In this document: piece by piece, positions 47,111-57,906 of the stretch
Numbering within the stretch: the first letter of the stretch is position 1
Layout: every line of letters starts with the position of its first letter
Source: Drechslerella dactyloides
Taxonomy: Eukaryota; Ascomycota; Orbiliomycetes; Orbiliales; Orbiliaceae
DNA length: 64,000 nt
Reading direction: 5' to 3'
Assembly (NCBI GenBank): GCA_020064725.1
Contig: JAGTWJ010000017.1
Location: 4,836,001-4,900,000, forward strand
Notes under the pieces: generated by a model
Told to the model about the DNA's origin: nothing
What the model saw: only the letters and a program-made list of their open reading frames with translations
Databases searched by the model: none
Position numbers and translations under genes: made by a program

Positions 47111-48547
47111 TCAATCCCGATTCCGGCCGGGGATCCATCTCCTCAGCGCCACTTCTCGTATCTTGTACTTTGCAAACACGCCCTTCAGGCCATCCGCCTC
47201 CTTCTCCCACCCCTTCACATCCTCCGCCGTCGGCACGTCCACGTACGCCAACACCACAGTCTTCTTGACCTGGCTGTTGACTCTCGTGATGCTGTGCAGC
47301 CAATCCCACTCTCTGCAGGCTTCAGTGCGACCCTCCCAGCGGCTGTAGCTTGGAATTACCAGGACTGCGAATTCGGCGTGCGAAAACACGGGACCGCGCT
47401 TGTAGAGCAGGTAGTCGACGGAAAATTTCACGCCGGACTTGACGACCCAGCCCAGGGAGCGGAAGTGGTGGTAGGCGACGTAGTTTATGAGGAATCGGTT
47501 GTCCGGGTTTAAGTTGGACAGAGAGATTGAGGATTCCGGGAGCGGTGGGAAGGACGAGTAGCGGAGGAATAGGCGGAGGATGGTGGGGAGGGAGAGCGGA
47601 GATTCGTCGGGCCCTGATCGGATGGAGAGCACGCCGAGGGAGTAGGCGAGGAAGAACGCCTCTTGGAAGGTGAGCTGCAGGTGTTCTCTGTTTTCTAGAG
47701 TGATCTTCTTGGGGGTGATGGTTTCCTTTGCAGCTGGCGCCTCAACAGCTGTTGTGGGTTGCGAGGGTGTAGCAGTGGTTCCGGTGGCCTGGGACTGCTT
47801 CGCCGGTGATGGCGTGGCATCATCAGGCAGTGATGTGGCTGCCGCCGGCTCAGTATCTTGCGTCTCGACATCGTCGGCCGCTGATAGCGGAGGCGTTGGC
47901 AGTCCCGTCTGTGCACTTGACTTGAGAGACCCGCCGACGAGATCCTTCAGCCCATTGATCTCCTCTTCTAGATCTACCACGACCTTCGCATCCGCCACGA
48001 CGGGCTTCCCGTTGCTTGTACTCCCATTGGAAGTTTTACCCTTCGCCTCTGCCGCCTTGACCTTCTGCAGCTCCTCTCTCTCCTTACGAGCCCGCTCCTT
48101 CTTCATCTCCTTCCGCTGGTCTCGACGCTGTCGGGTGATTTCTTCCGACGTCGCGCCGACCTCCGTGTCCCCCAGCCGCCGCAGCTCTCTGTTCAGCCAT
48201 GTCGGCTCGCTTCTGCTCAGGCTGCCTTTACCCCAGAAGCCCTTTTGCCACAGGTCGAGGACGGCCTGGGGGTCGCGAATCTCCACCGACATTGTGACTG
48301 GCGAAAAGACGCCCGTATACGCCGTCTGGTGAGAGGATACCGGCGGGAACAGGTAGAGATAGAGGTGGTGTAAGAGCGAGAGAGGGTTGTGGGGTATCAA
48401 CGGAGGCGAGTGGTAGAGGGCCACCGGCACGGGGTCGGCGTGTATCACGGCGTAGTTCGGTCTCTTCGGTTTCGAGGAGGCCGCCGGGTGCGACACGACA
48501 GCCGCTGCCGCGACAGCAGCATCGCCTTGGGGAGTCGAGTCCGCCAT
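47111..48547 (-). CDS. SEN2: tRNA-splicing endonuclease subunit Sen2
   Basis: A 478-residue intronless gene for a catalytic subunit of the tRNA intron endonuclease, which in this family cuts the 5' splice site of pre-tRNA. The C-terminal nuclease fold has the Tyr and His of DYLLYKRGPVFSHAEFAVLV and the Lys of VKKTVVLAYV. The N-terminal domain includes NPLSLLHHLYLYLFPP and the block FWGKGSLSRSEPTWLNRE, typical of Sen2. Between them is a Lys/Glu- then Ser/Pro/Ala-rich linker (about 140-290). It reaches a natural stop and is complete. Confidence 0.92.
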   Translation of the reverse strand: MADSTPQGDAAVAAAAVVSHPAASSKPKRPNYAVIHADPVPVALYHSPPLIPHNPLSLLHHLYLYLFPPVSSHQTAYTGVFSPVTMSVEIRDPQAVLDLWQKGFWGKGSLSRSEPTWLNRELRRLGDTEVGATSEEITRQRRDQRKEMKKERARKEREELQKVKAAEAKGKTSNGSTSNGKPVVADAKVVVDLEEEINGLKDLVGGSLKSSAQTGLPTPPLSAADDVETQDTEPAAATSLPDDATPSPAKQSQATGTTATPSQPTTAVEAPAAKETITPKKITLENREHLQLTFQEAFFLAYSLGVLSIRSGPDESPLSLPTILRLFLRYSSFPPLPESSISLSNLNPDNRFLINYVAYHHFRSLGWVVKSGVKFSVDYLLYKRGPVFSHAEFAVLVIPSYSRWEGRTEACREWDWLHSITRVNSQVKKTVVLAYVDVPTAEDVKGWEKEADGLKGVFAKYKIREVALRRWIPGRNRD

Positions 48548-49412
48548 TGTACGGGAAGCACGGATGCGAGTAGTCCTATAAGTCTAATGTGACTTTGATG
48601 CTGGCAGATGACCCTGATTAGCCTCTGCGCTAGTGATAATTCCACTAAATTTTCTGGTGATATCGAAGGGCAGTTAAGGCCTGGTCTCTGTTCAGATACC
48701 GTTGTAGTCTATTGTAACAATCAAGCCAGCATGGTACATGATGGAGCGAGGCTCGCATCAATCGGTCTAGGCATTGATGAAAATTTGTCATCATCGAGAG
48801 GGAGGACAGGCTGTGTCATAATTTTTCTTCGCAGGATCCTGATGATGCAGAAATACCATACCTATCATGAGTTGACCATGGCGGGATCAGGAGTCACATT
48901 GGAGCAGCGGGATGGCATTCAGTCGCAGGCGAACAGATGGCAATTGTCGTGGGAGTGCGGAAGGCGGTGTGATCAAAGCTGAGATGTGGATGTATTGAAG
49001 TGCTGGTGACGCAGGCTGCATTTTGAGTGGGAGAAAAAAAAAACCGAGAGCGGGCTAGCCGAGGAGCATCGGAACTGGAGCGCCACCAAGTCACGCCACA
49101 CCGCTTCTCATAACGTTAAGCACTCGCGGTCAAAGGGCCATTGCTCCGAACGCCGTGCGAAGAGTGAGTGAAGTTCTGACCCGGCAGACACGAGAATATG
49201 AATTAACTGAAGCAAATCTATGAATTGCGCGCAATGCAGGCCAGCCAGCGTCCATTGTCCTGCAGCCGGACGCCGATATCTTACATACATCCATGCAAAC
49301 AAGCACCAAACTCCCCTCTGGACGCTCCTACACCCCGTTCCCGCCGCCGCCGTGGTATCGCATAATCTCCCTGGTGGTGGTGAATCTATCGCGCTTCGAT
49401 GGGTGGGATAGC
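48548..49412. other. Intergenic, SEN2 promoter and LCL2 3' region
   Basis: An 865-bp gap between two minus-strand genes. Contains an A-run near 49034-49043. The ORFs in it carry no recognisable domain. No gene seen. Confidence 0.5.
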
Positions 49413-49846
49413 TCACAACAGCCCCTTCCGCGCCATCTCGACCCGCTTCGAGATGACATCCGCCTTGCCGGTCCTGCTGACACAGATCTTGGAGCCGTCC
49501 GAGAGCTCGAATTTGACTTCGTTGTCCGGGAAGGCGCACGGGCAGTGCGTCGCTCGGTCGACGCAGGAAAGCGTTCCCGGGCACAGGTACTTGCTGCAGT
49601 GGGCTGTAGCCGCGCAATTACGAGCTGGTTAGCTTGCTGCCACCACGAAAAAAGGCTTATCAGGTCGTATCATATCCCACCTTGGTGGTACACCTGTCGG
49701 TACCAGGAGCTGTCCGAGCCGACGTCCTGCTGGCGCTGTTGGTGGTGGTCGCCGCGCTCGAAGAGGTGCTCGAAGAAGCCGCCGCCGAACTGGGCTGCGA
49801 CCAGCAGCGGGGCCGCGAGCAGGAGGAGGACTGCCAGGCGTGCCAT
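49413..49846 (-). CDS. LCL2: LCL2-like small secreted protein
   Basis: A 118-residue protein matching fungal LCL2 (long chronological lifespan protein 2), which yeast work places near ER quality control. It has a signal peptide (MARLAVLLLLAAPLLVAA) followed by QFGGGFFEHLF, a His/Gln-rich spacer, then the Cys-rich core YLCPGTLSCV and HCPCAFPDNEVKFELSDG, and the ending VEMARKGLL. Exons on the complement: 49681-49846 and 49413-49603, joined in phase 1 across a 77-nt intron with a GTGGGA donor and GCTAAC branch. Unspliced, the frame stops at 49670 and loses all Cys motifs. Head-to-head with the bL27 gene. Confidence 0.88.
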
Positions 49847-50127
49847 TGCGCGAGCGATGCGTGTCGCCGATGTATATACGTGCTTCCTCGGGTGTCTGTA
49901 ACTACCAACCGGTGATTCTGGTGATTGGTGACGATGCGATTGAGGACGAGAGAGCTTGAGAGGCGCGGCCGGCCTGCCATCGTGTGACCGAGGAGGCCAC
50001 CTGGCGCATAATAAGCCCGCGCTGCGTTGCGTGTTGCAGGGCCGAGATGTTCGCAGCCGCCGGCGCAGTTGCCAGCCCGCCGCCGGAAAATTGGATCTCG
50101 TCCTCCTCCAAAAACATCCCACCGACG
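49847..50127. promoter_or_regulatory. Shared promoter, LCL2 / mitochondrial bL27
   Basis: 281 bp between divergent starts if bL27 begins at 50128 (137 bp if it begins at 49984). GC-rich, no clear TATA box. Confidence 0.45.
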
Positions 50128-50925
50128 ATGCCCCCGCCAGCCCGCCTCCCCGCCGTCTCGCAGGCGATATCGGCGTCCCTCCTGCGGCATCTGCGCCAAT
50201 TGCAACCGTGGGCGCATGCCGGCCGCCATCCGTCCTCGCCCGTCCTCACGTTCGTCAGATATGCCACGCACAAGTCGTCCGGCGCGGCCAACGGGCCCGG
50301 CGACTCGGCCGGTCGAAGACTCGGTGCCAAGAAGGCGGGAGGTGCGTCCGTCATCGTCTTACCCTAATGAATGCTTCACACCTTCTAACGCGATTGCGAT
50401 GATACAGGCGAGCGAGTACGCAAGGGCATGATCCTCTTCCGCCAACGCGGCACCCTCTGGTTCCCCGGCGAGAACGTCGGCATCGGCCGCGACCACACCC
50501 TCTACGCCCTCTGCCCCGGCTACGTGCGCCACTACCTCGACCCCAAGCAGCCGAAACGCAAGTTCATCGGCGTCGCCGTCACCCGCGACCAGAAGCTGCC
50601 GCGGCCGCCAGGCGCCTCCAGAAGCCGGCTCCTCGGTCTCGTAAAGGTGCAGATGTCCGAAGCCGAGGTCGGCCATCTGGAGCGGAAGGCCGCCGGCGTC
50701 GAGAATCTCGACTACACGACCGTCGACCGACGGCCTGGTGGGTACGTCGTCAAGCCGTCCGGCTGGCGGATCGGTAAATATATGGAGGAGCATCCGGCCA
50801 CCGTGCCCAAGACGAACAAGCTGCGGTGGCGCCAGCTCACGCGCTCCCACCAGAGCAAGATTGAGGCGAGGTTCCGCCGGCTGTCCAACGTTAAAGGCAA
50901 GGGCAAGAAGCAGAAGAGGCGGTAG
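50128..50925 (+). CDS. Mitochondrial ribosomal protein bL27m
   Basis: A 243-residue protein of the mitochondrial large ribosomal subunit (bacterial L27 family, yeast MRP7 type). A basic presequence (MPPPARLPAVSQAISASLL) precedes the bL27 core: RYATHKSSGAANGPGDSAGR, RLGAKKAGGE, then RQRGTLWFPGENVGIGRDHT. The C-terminal 130 residues are the extension usual in fungal mitochondrial L27. Exons 50128-50341 and 50408-50925, 66-nt intron with GTGCGT donor, phase 1, restoring KKAGG-ERVRKGMILF. An earlier in-frame Met at 49984 would add 48 residues; I prefer 50128 because it leads directly into a presequence and leaves room for a promoter. Confidence 0.9.
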
Positions 50926-51530
50926 TCCTTTTACACTTCAATGTACTTTATTCTCCGTCTTCACGTACATACATACATACAAACAATCCACATGTACATA
51001 CATACATGCATACGTACATACATGCGAACGTACATACATACTGGTATCCAGGCATCAATCGTATCGTATCTCTGTCCGAAAAGTAAAGCTTAGGCACAAA
51101 TGGTAGGCGGCACATAAATTGCAACGTAGGTGTGGGAAATCGTAGCTCGTGATCCATCTCAACAGTCGTTCGCGTCATCATACTCGTAACCAGAGAACCC
51201 GCTCCAAAAATTGCTATCGTTACTCGTGTCAGCAAATAAATTCGACGCATAAGTGAGGAGTCAACTTAACAGCACGTAAAGATACACCGGAGGAAAAGGC
51301 AAAGTAAGCAAACTGTCTCTCGTGCAATCGCGGGAAATAATCATTGAATCGAAAGAAAAAAATTCAAAGCATGAAACAGGTAGCTATGGATGTGGAAGTG
51401 CTTGGATTTGAGAGAAAGGTCTCTTCGTGAGCAAGAGTATACAGATCCACCGTGGAAACCTCAAAATGAATATGTCTGCTCTCAAGCTGCCGTTAGCAAA
51501 CACCTTTCCTAGTAGCCATGTCGACGTACC
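50926..51530. other. Convergent intergenic gap with CATA microsatellite
   Basis: A 605-bp gap between bL27 and the hypothetical gene. It includes an imperfect CATA/GTAC-type microsatellite at 50964-51041, probably within or just after the bL27 3' UTR. No gene seen. Confidence 0.5.
50964..51041. repeat. Imperfect (CATA)n microsatellite
   Basis: About 78 nt of repeated CATA/TACA units interrupted by GTAC and GCG steps, starting 39 nt after the bL27 stop codon. Expected to vary in length between strains. Confidence 0.8.
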
Positions 51531-53805
51531 CTAATCTTTGGGCCAATAGCTTCTCGGCGGTGACGACGAGTAGCCTTGTCTGGGATCGCCGGGCATTCTT
51601 GTATTCTGTCCTCCTGGCCGGCCGTCCGGACGCGACGAGTACTCCGACCAATGCTGCCTGTCCGACCGGCCGCTGGGTCTATAGCCGAAAGAACCGGCGG
51701 CATCGGCCTCATCCCAGTTCGACTGATTGTACGCCATACTATGGTCAATGTTGGCTGGCTCATGAGGCAACATGTCGCCGTGTGGGTAGGCCCGCGGCGA
51801 CTGGTACGACGAAGGTGGCAACGAGCTGAGCCTGTATAAGGGAGAAGTTGGAGCGTGCGGGTCGACCGGGTTTGGGTCGGGATCGACCCATTGCTGCCCA
51901 TACCCCGTCCGTGTACTTTCGTATCGTGGCTTCCGGTGCCGCGGGGTAGATGAAGGAGCGGAAATGCCATGTGCGTGTTTCGGCACTGACTGCGAAAAGG
52001 GCTCATCACTAGGTTCAAAATCGTTGTATTCATCGGTTGGAAATATTTCTTCATGCCCAAACTGATTGACATGTGGCTGTCGTGAAGCGTCGACATATTC
52101 GAATCCGTCAGCTCGTCCGTGGCTGGAGAACGGCATCTCCATCGGGTAGTCTGTGTGCCGGGCGTCCTCTGGGTGTGATCGTTCGGTCCTGTCAGCCACA
52201 GTTTCGGGAGCTACGGCCGGAGCAGTGAGGGGTATGCCGGTGCCCTTCCATATTAGATCTTCGAATTGCTTTCGTGTCAAGTGTGGGTGTACGAGCTCAT
52301 TCGGCAGGACCCGGTTCATATAGTGTTTCTCAAGCGAATACTGGTTGCCATGAAAAGTATCCTCCAGGACGGGTCTCCTCCAACTAGAAGGCGGTGGATT
52401 GTGGAAAGGATCTTGCGTATCAGTTTCGAACTGTAAGGGTGCTGTGGGCAGCGTATTGTCTTCCCATCGTGTGGGCATGTGGCTGGTGGATACTGGCGCG
52501 CCGAACTGTTCATAATCTTCGAAACCACGCGTACGGGATGGAAAACTTTCTCGTGAGTGCACAGAGACTCTGCTCTTATGAGGCATCGACTCGGGCGGCA
52601 TCCGCTCAGGCCTAGCTAGCTCACGAGGGATATTTTTCGGCTGGGATGACGACGGCATGTATCTATATGGTTGATATGGCTCGAATTCATCTCCCTCCGC
52701 GTCGGTCTCGCCTTCTCCGGTGGAGTCTGTTGGATCAGGGATGTCTCCGCGGTGGGTCAATGTGAATAAGAGGGACTGGGGTTCAGCGTTGGCCGGAACA
52801 CACATCCATATTTTGAGATAGACGTTGTCCTGAAGAGCCGTAGCTTCAACATTGTAATCGACACACCGTCAGTACTGACGTTGGGCAACTCATTATAATG
52901 GAAGGACGAATGTTGGTTCTTTACTGACCGTTGACCGGCTTGAATGCCTCGGTATCGTTTTTGTGATCCGGCCGTGGGTTCATCCAACACCACATGCTTT
53001 CATTCATCAGACCCGGAACTGTCCACCAGCGATTGAAGCTACGCAACATGATGAGGCCCCATAAGATAGTATAAGGAACTACAAAGTTGCAGAGTTCATG
53101 CGCATGTCGCTGCGGCTCATCGGCTCGTGTTACCATGAGATCGCTAAGATGTAAGAGATAGCGGACCATGGTTGGACAACCACTTCCTGGCTTTTGAAGT
53201 TTCGAGGAAGGCGGACCGGCGTCAACTCCAAACGTCATTAGGATATGGTGGGCAGTTGGCTTTCTGTTTTTGGGATCTGGTTTCCACTGCAGCTCCGTGA
53301 ATGGATCGTGCGATTCCATCTTTGGATAGGACTTGCCCTCGAATTTGAAAGGGCTATATCGTCCGAAGCCTTGGTTCGGCGTCATCCTCATGATAGCGGC
53401 GTCGACGAGGCGCATTTCGGGGAGTTTATGAGACATCTCCGGTGTTACGAACATCACTTTCTGTCTGCGTGAGCGAACCAGAACGGTGAGAGGGTAGTTC
53501 CTTTTCGGGTCGCCATGATTTTGTATCTGTCCGTTCGCGTCGGTGACGCTGATGCGCATATAGAACTCGTTCTAGGCTCGGAATATTAGCTCCCCGGTCA
53601 AGTAGTACGGCGTCGGAAATCGGCCCGCACGCGGGAATATGCAATGCATGGTAAAAGTCTTAAAATGATATATATAGCAGCTTCAGAAACCGCATACTGG
53701 GAGTCTCCCCGAGCCCCAGCCTGAGCTAGCTGTGGAGTGCAGTGGAAAATAATGCAGAAGTCAATGGGCATTGATCAATGCAATGCGTGGACTTACTCGC
53801 ACCAT
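51531..53805 (-). CDS. Unrecognised protein, disordered C-terminal half
   Basis: I do not recognise this family. Two long exons on the complement, 52929-53559 and 51531-52843, join in phase 1 across an 85-nt intron (GTCAGT donor, CTGAC branch), giving FKPVN-A-TALQDNVYLKIW. The first half looks folded (RRQKVMFVTPEMSHKLPEM, YTILWGLIMLRSFNRWW, a Trp-rich segment MNESMWCWMNPRP). The second half is Pro/Ser/Arg-rich and likely disordered. The start is unclear. The simplest start is Met at 53559 (647 residues). Alternatively a 9-nt first exon (53797-53805, Met-Val-Arg, then GTAAGT) joins in phase to AAC GAG TTC at 53571, with GCTAAT branch and CTAG acceptor, giving MVRNEFYMRISV and 654 residues. No membrane segment beyond one weak hydrophobic patch. 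Confidence 0.6.
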
Positions 53806-55549
53806 CGAGAATTATCAATGAAATAGTGTCATAAAAACAAAGCAACATCGGGTGCGGAAAGATAAGTTGAATAGGCAGCAACATTCGATGTTGCGGGTGA
53901 GAAGGCGTAGGGCTGACAATTTTCGAATTTCGATTCATGATTTATATAGACTTTCAAGTCGTCGTGAGCTAGCTTGTGTAAACGAGCCCGGACGACCGAT
54001 AACAGACCACCCAGTTGCGAGTGGGAGCTCAGCGAAAGGGGCAGCTAGCAAATCGTTGAGCCTCATGGTAGAGCCAATGAATCGCGGCGAATCTTGCAAG
54101 CTCATGCCTGCAACAAACTTGCGGTCATTTTTGAGCCGGGACATGGATCTCCGTGCGCCATGTATGTCTTGCGCACATGTGGGGCCTTTACCTCGCAGCA
54201 ATCCGCTCGCTTCGAAATCAAGTGCGTGGACTCTTTTGCGGGGGGATCAGATGAAGCTGAGGCCAACGCTCGGATCCAAGCTGTGTGTCAAGGCTTGGAA
54301 ACGCCCCGAACACAGGGTAGGACAATTGTGGTTGGATCGAAAGATTGCAGGCATCACCAGTAGAAACCCAGAGAGGTGGTAGCTGCGCTGAACGTGTATC
54401 GCTCGACTCATTAGCCCATTCGACGATAGGCTGTGGCAAGCCACCCTACCATTGTCTTCCGTCTCAAGCCGAGTTGCAAACGGCCCGGGAATTCTCCCGC
54501 CGTCGGCCAGCGATAAGGCACAGATAATTGACATGGTGAATAGACGTCATGGCATGTGATGCTGTTCAATTGAGATATGACGCTTCCGGCAGCGGAGGTT
54601 AACCATTGAAAGGAAACTTCCATTCTCGATCAGCTGGCTTCTATCGAGCCCTCGGCAACTGGATGACGGGGTAGAGGGCTATTGGCTTGTTTTACGTTAA
54701 CGAAGCATTCTATTAGCCAACTCCCGTGCGCATGCGGCCATGATAAGCGGGTCGAGTGTGGGGGAGAAGGAGAATGGTATCTATGCCTACATACACCGAG
54801 ATTTAGAGGGAGACAAGGGACAGGCATCCAGATGTACAAGTTGCGCTGGGAAGATTGTTGTACGATTGGCTCGCATGCGGAGAATGAGGACTTCCACGGG
54901 CAATGCTCCAGGGTCGTAATGGCGGGCCGATTGGGATACTATCGCTCAGGACTCGAGGGCGGCCTTCGGTCGAAGGGATAGCTCAGTTCCTATGACTCTG
55001 GTGGCCACGGGCCCCGGCTCTCATCCTGCATGCACAATCCGAACTCAATACTTCTACTGGTCCTCGCATGCAGACTAGCTCCTGCAAATGCATTAGATTG
55101 CATGCGTTAGTCAGCCATGTACGTAAAGAGGACCAGTCGCATTGAGGAAGTAACTTATAGAGACCTGATTGAGCAACCCGGGCTTATACCCCCCACCGGA
55201 GCCGGGGTATAGATGATCCCCAGAGCTGGAATTCGAAAGACGGTATGCATCGTGGGATCCTGGGTGTGGATAATCCGACTGGGCCGCGGTGACACTTGGC
55301 ATTGGAGCTCGGGATTCTGGAAATGTGATGTGGACGTCTCTCGAGGAAGCTTGTCTGGCTGTGGCTGGTGGTTGTAATCAGCGCCTGCGCTATCGACCAT
55401 TCAACGACGTCGGCGGCGGGTGTTTGTTGCGTTGGCCCGCCCAAAGCCACACCGCGGCACCATCACAAAGAAAAAAAAAAAAAAGGAAATCCCCTCTCAC
55501 ATTCTGCCACCAGACAAAAACTTCGACAAGCGGATACCTGGAATCCACG
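53806..55549. other. Gene-free tract before NOB1
   Basis: 1.7 kb between divergent genes. ORFs at 53852-54382 and 54682-54981 (plus) and 55111-55302 (minus) have no domain or consistent splice extension. The NOB1 leader at the right end carries an A14 tract at 55471-55484. Confidence 0.45.
55471..55484 (+). promoter_or_regulatory. Poly(dA) tract upstream of NOB1
   Basis: Fourteen consecutive A (AAAG directly before it) lie 66 nt upstream of the NOB1 start codon on the coding strand. Poly(dA:dT) tracts are known to disfavour nucleosomes at fungal housekeeping promoters; whether it is transcribed here is unknown. Confidence 0.5.
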
Positions 55550-56884
55550 ATGACGGCCGACGATTCGTTACAGCCGGCTACCAGAGTCGAAACGCTCGTT
55601 CTTGATACTGGTCCTCTTATCAAGGGCGTCTGCTCGCCACAGTCCCTGCTCGCAAAGTCCACTAACCTTGTTACCGTTCCGGGCGTCGCCCACGAGATCC
55701 GCGATGCTGCCACCCGTTCTCGATTCGAGACCCTATGGTCGCCATTTTTACAATATCGCTCGCCCAAGCCGGCTAGCATCAAGTACGTCTCGGACTTCGC
55801 AAAGAAGACTGGCGACTATGGTGTTCTCGGCGGGACGGATCTGCAGGTGCTCGCTCTGACGTACGAGATCGAGTGCGAAGCTGTTGGGGGTACCGAAGAG
55901 TTCTCCAAGAGACTGGAGGAGAAGAAAGCTGAGGCTTCGAGAAAGCAGAGTAGTGGCAAGAAGGGCAGGCGGAGAGGCAAGAAGCAGAATCGTAGCGAAC
56001 CCGAAGATACTTTGCAGGGTGGGGAGGACGATACCCTGCAGGCCGACGAAGACGATGGTTGGACCACGATTCCAGTCTCGAGAAAGAATCGGAAGGATCA
56101 TGCTGTTCACAAATCCGGCGCCCCTCGATTGGACGAAAATGCGGCCTCGGAAAAACTACTGATCCCGGCTTCAACGGCCAATGACGCAAATACAATCCAG
56201 CAGGCCTCTCAGCCACAGTCGGACGTGCCAGCGCCCGACGAGCCAGAGGTGGTGATTGAGTCGGACAACGAGGATGGCGACGACTGGATCACTCCGGACA
56301 ATCTTGCCGTACATCTCACTTCCGACGGCACGATATCCATGCCCGCGAAAACGGACACTGCTGTAACAACAGCATGCTGCACCAGCGACTTTGCAATGCA
56401 GAACGTGCTGCTACAGCTACACATCCAGCTTTTTTCGCCAGCAACGATGAGCCGAATCACCTCAGTGAAGTCGCACGTGCTTCGCTGCCACGCCTGTTTC
56501 AAGATTGTCCGAGACGGCACTCGCCAGTTCTGCCCGTCATGTGGCCAACCGGCGCTGACAAAAGTTACATGCTCCACAGACGCCGATGGGGTGTTTCGTA
56601 TCCACCTGAAGAAGAACTGGCAGTGGAACAATCGGGGGAATGTGTTCAGCATGGCGAAGCCGCAGCATGGGACACCGAGCATGAAGGGTGTGAGAGAGAA
56701 TATTGTTCTGTCAGAGGACCAGAAGGAGTACGCGACGGCCGTTAAGGAGAGTAAACGATACAAGGAGCGGGATCTGATGGATCAGGATTACCTACCCGGC
56801 TTGCTGACAGGCGAGAGGCTCGGACATGGTGGAAATCCCAAAATCGGAGCTGGAAGGAGCGTCAATGTCTCCAAGAAGCGGTAG
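55550..56884 (+). CDS. NOB1: 20S pre-rRNA D-site endonuclease Nob1
   Basis: A 444-residue intronless gene for Nob1, the nuclease that makes the 3' end of 18S rRNA in late 40S particles. The N-terminal PIN domain has its acidic residues: Asp19 (LVLDTGPLI), Glu49 (VAHEI), Asp89 and Asp97 (GGTDLQVLAL). The middle is acidic and Lys-rich. The C-terminal zinc ribbon is visible as RCHACFKIV and FCPSCG, followed by KNWQWNNRGNVFS and the conserved ending with DQDYLPGLL. I chose Met at 55550 because it leads directly into the PIN domain; the open frame continues upstream only through low-complexity DNA including the poly(A) tract. Confidence 0.95.
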   Translation: MTADDSLQPATRVETLVLDTGPLIKGVCSPQSLLAKSTNLVTVPGVAHEIRDAATRSRFETLWSPFLQYRSPKPASIKYVSDFAKKTGDYGVLGGTDLQVLALTYEIECEAVGGTEEFSKRLEEKKAEASRKQSSGKKGRRRGKKQNRSEPEDTLQGGEDDTLQADEDDGWTTIPVSRKNRKDHAVHKSGAPRLDENAASEKLLIPASTANDANTIQQASQPQSDVPAPDEPEVVIESDNEDGDDWITPDNLAVHLTSDGTISMPAKTDTAVTTACCTSDFAMQNVLLQLHIQLFSPATMSRITSVKSHVLRCHACFKIVRDGTRQFCPSCGQPALTKVTCSTDADGVFRIHLKKNWQWNNRGNVFSMAKPQHGTPSMKGVRENIVLSEDQKEYATAVKESKRYKERDLMDQDYLPGLLTGERLGHGGNPKIGAGRSVNVSKKR

Positions 56885-57334
56885 AGCTGACGCTGCGAAT
56901 CGGACGACTTCGCGATCGATATGAGGGATGTGATTTGATGGCATGCACAAGTATAGCGGTATTGATGACGATATGCATTATTAGATATTTAGATACCCAT
57001 TAAAAGTTTCATTCGATATTCAGATATCTATAACGAAATTATGGTATTCAAAGAGCATCCCCACAAACATGCACGTGCGCCATGACCCGAAGAAAGTAGT
57101 ACTACAAGATCCCCCAGTTGTATCCTTCGCGAACCTCCCCGGATTTAGCACAGGGAGATTCCTTGGGCTCTATCAATGAGGTGGCGTCCATACGAGATAA
57201 CACTGATTTGTCCGCCGTCTGTCAAGCGTCCCGCCCGTAGAGTATTCACGGTCGGGTGATAACGCTAGCGTCGGTGGTTGACAGGGGTGGGTCTGGAGCC
57301 AGGGCCGGTATCGTCAGAGATCGGGGCTTCGGAT
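56885..57334. other. Convergent intergenic gap
   Basis: A 450-bp gap between the NOB1 stop and the NOP10 stop, AT-rich at its left end. No gene seen. Confidence 0.5.
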
Positions 57335-57657
57335 TCACATCGGCCTCATGATTTCTATCCCAGCATAGCCAGAATTAGCGTCCTGGACGGTTCAGAGGGA
57401 CAATCAGCCTGCGAGTGTTACCTTGCTGTGTGAGCAGCATCCCGAATCGCTTCTTAAGTGTCACACGGTGCCTGCGAGGAGGTCCTGGAATCAGTTGACG
57501 AACGTTTCGGAGAGTGGGCGGTGGGTGCTCACCTGGAGTATTTGTCGTCGGGCGAAAACCGAGCTGGATGGGCGCTCTTGGTGACCTCGCCGTGGGCGAT
57601 CTTCTTGAGGGTGTAGATGCGCTTGCCGCTCGAGTCGAGCGTGTACATGAGATGCAT
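57335..57657 (-). CDS. NOP10: H/ACA snoRNP subunit Nop10
   Basis: A 64-residue protein, the size usual for Nop10, a core subunit of H/ACA particles that pseudouridylate rRNA. The sequence MHLMYTLDSSGKRIYTLKK, then TKSAHPARFSPDDKYSR and HRVTLKKRFGMLLTQQ is diagnostic. Three exons on the complement: 57533-57657, 57422-57471 and 57335-57354. Intron 1 is 61 nt (GTGAGC). Intron 2 (67 nt, GTAACA donor, GCTAAT branch, TAG acceptor) is my choice because it yields 64 residues; if it is not spliced the frame runs to 57375 and gives 73 residues. Head-to-head with the WW-domain gene. Confidence 0.9.
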
Positions 57658-57906
57658 GGTGGCGATGTCAAGTGAGGTTGAAGAATGATGGAGATTTTTT
57701 TTTTTTTTTTTTTTTTCTGATGCGCCTATTTTTCCTTGCGTGGATGCCGAGTTTGGCGGGCCACGTGACACTTCCTCCACGCAGCAGCTCATCGGCTTCG
57801 ACGTCACCAGCCAATTGCAACCTCCAGCCACCACCCACGGACACACCTTCGCCATTCTCTCTTTCTTTGCTTCCTTGCTCAAACCCTTTCACGGGCATCG
57901 GTCAGC
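57658..57906. promoter_or_regulatory. Shared promoter, NOP10 / WW protein, with T22 tract
   Basis: 249 bp between divergent starts. It includes 22 consecutive T at 57695-57716, which is a poly(A) tract 38 nt before the NOP10 start on that gene's coding strand. The rest is C/T-rich toward the WW gene. Confidence 0.55.

Noticed and set aside
53852..54981. Plus-strand ORFs of 176 and 99 codons
   Set aside because: No recognisable domain, no supporting splice sites, overlapping minus-strand ORFs of similar length.
55111..55302. 63-codon minus-strand ORF as a first exon of a gene
   Set aside because: A weak donor could be drawn, but I could not extend it into any sensible second exon.
55289..55549. 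Extended N-terminus of Nob1 from an upstream start
   Set aside because: The extra 87 residues run through the poly(A) tract and low-complexity DNA; the Met at 55550 leads straight into the PIN domain.
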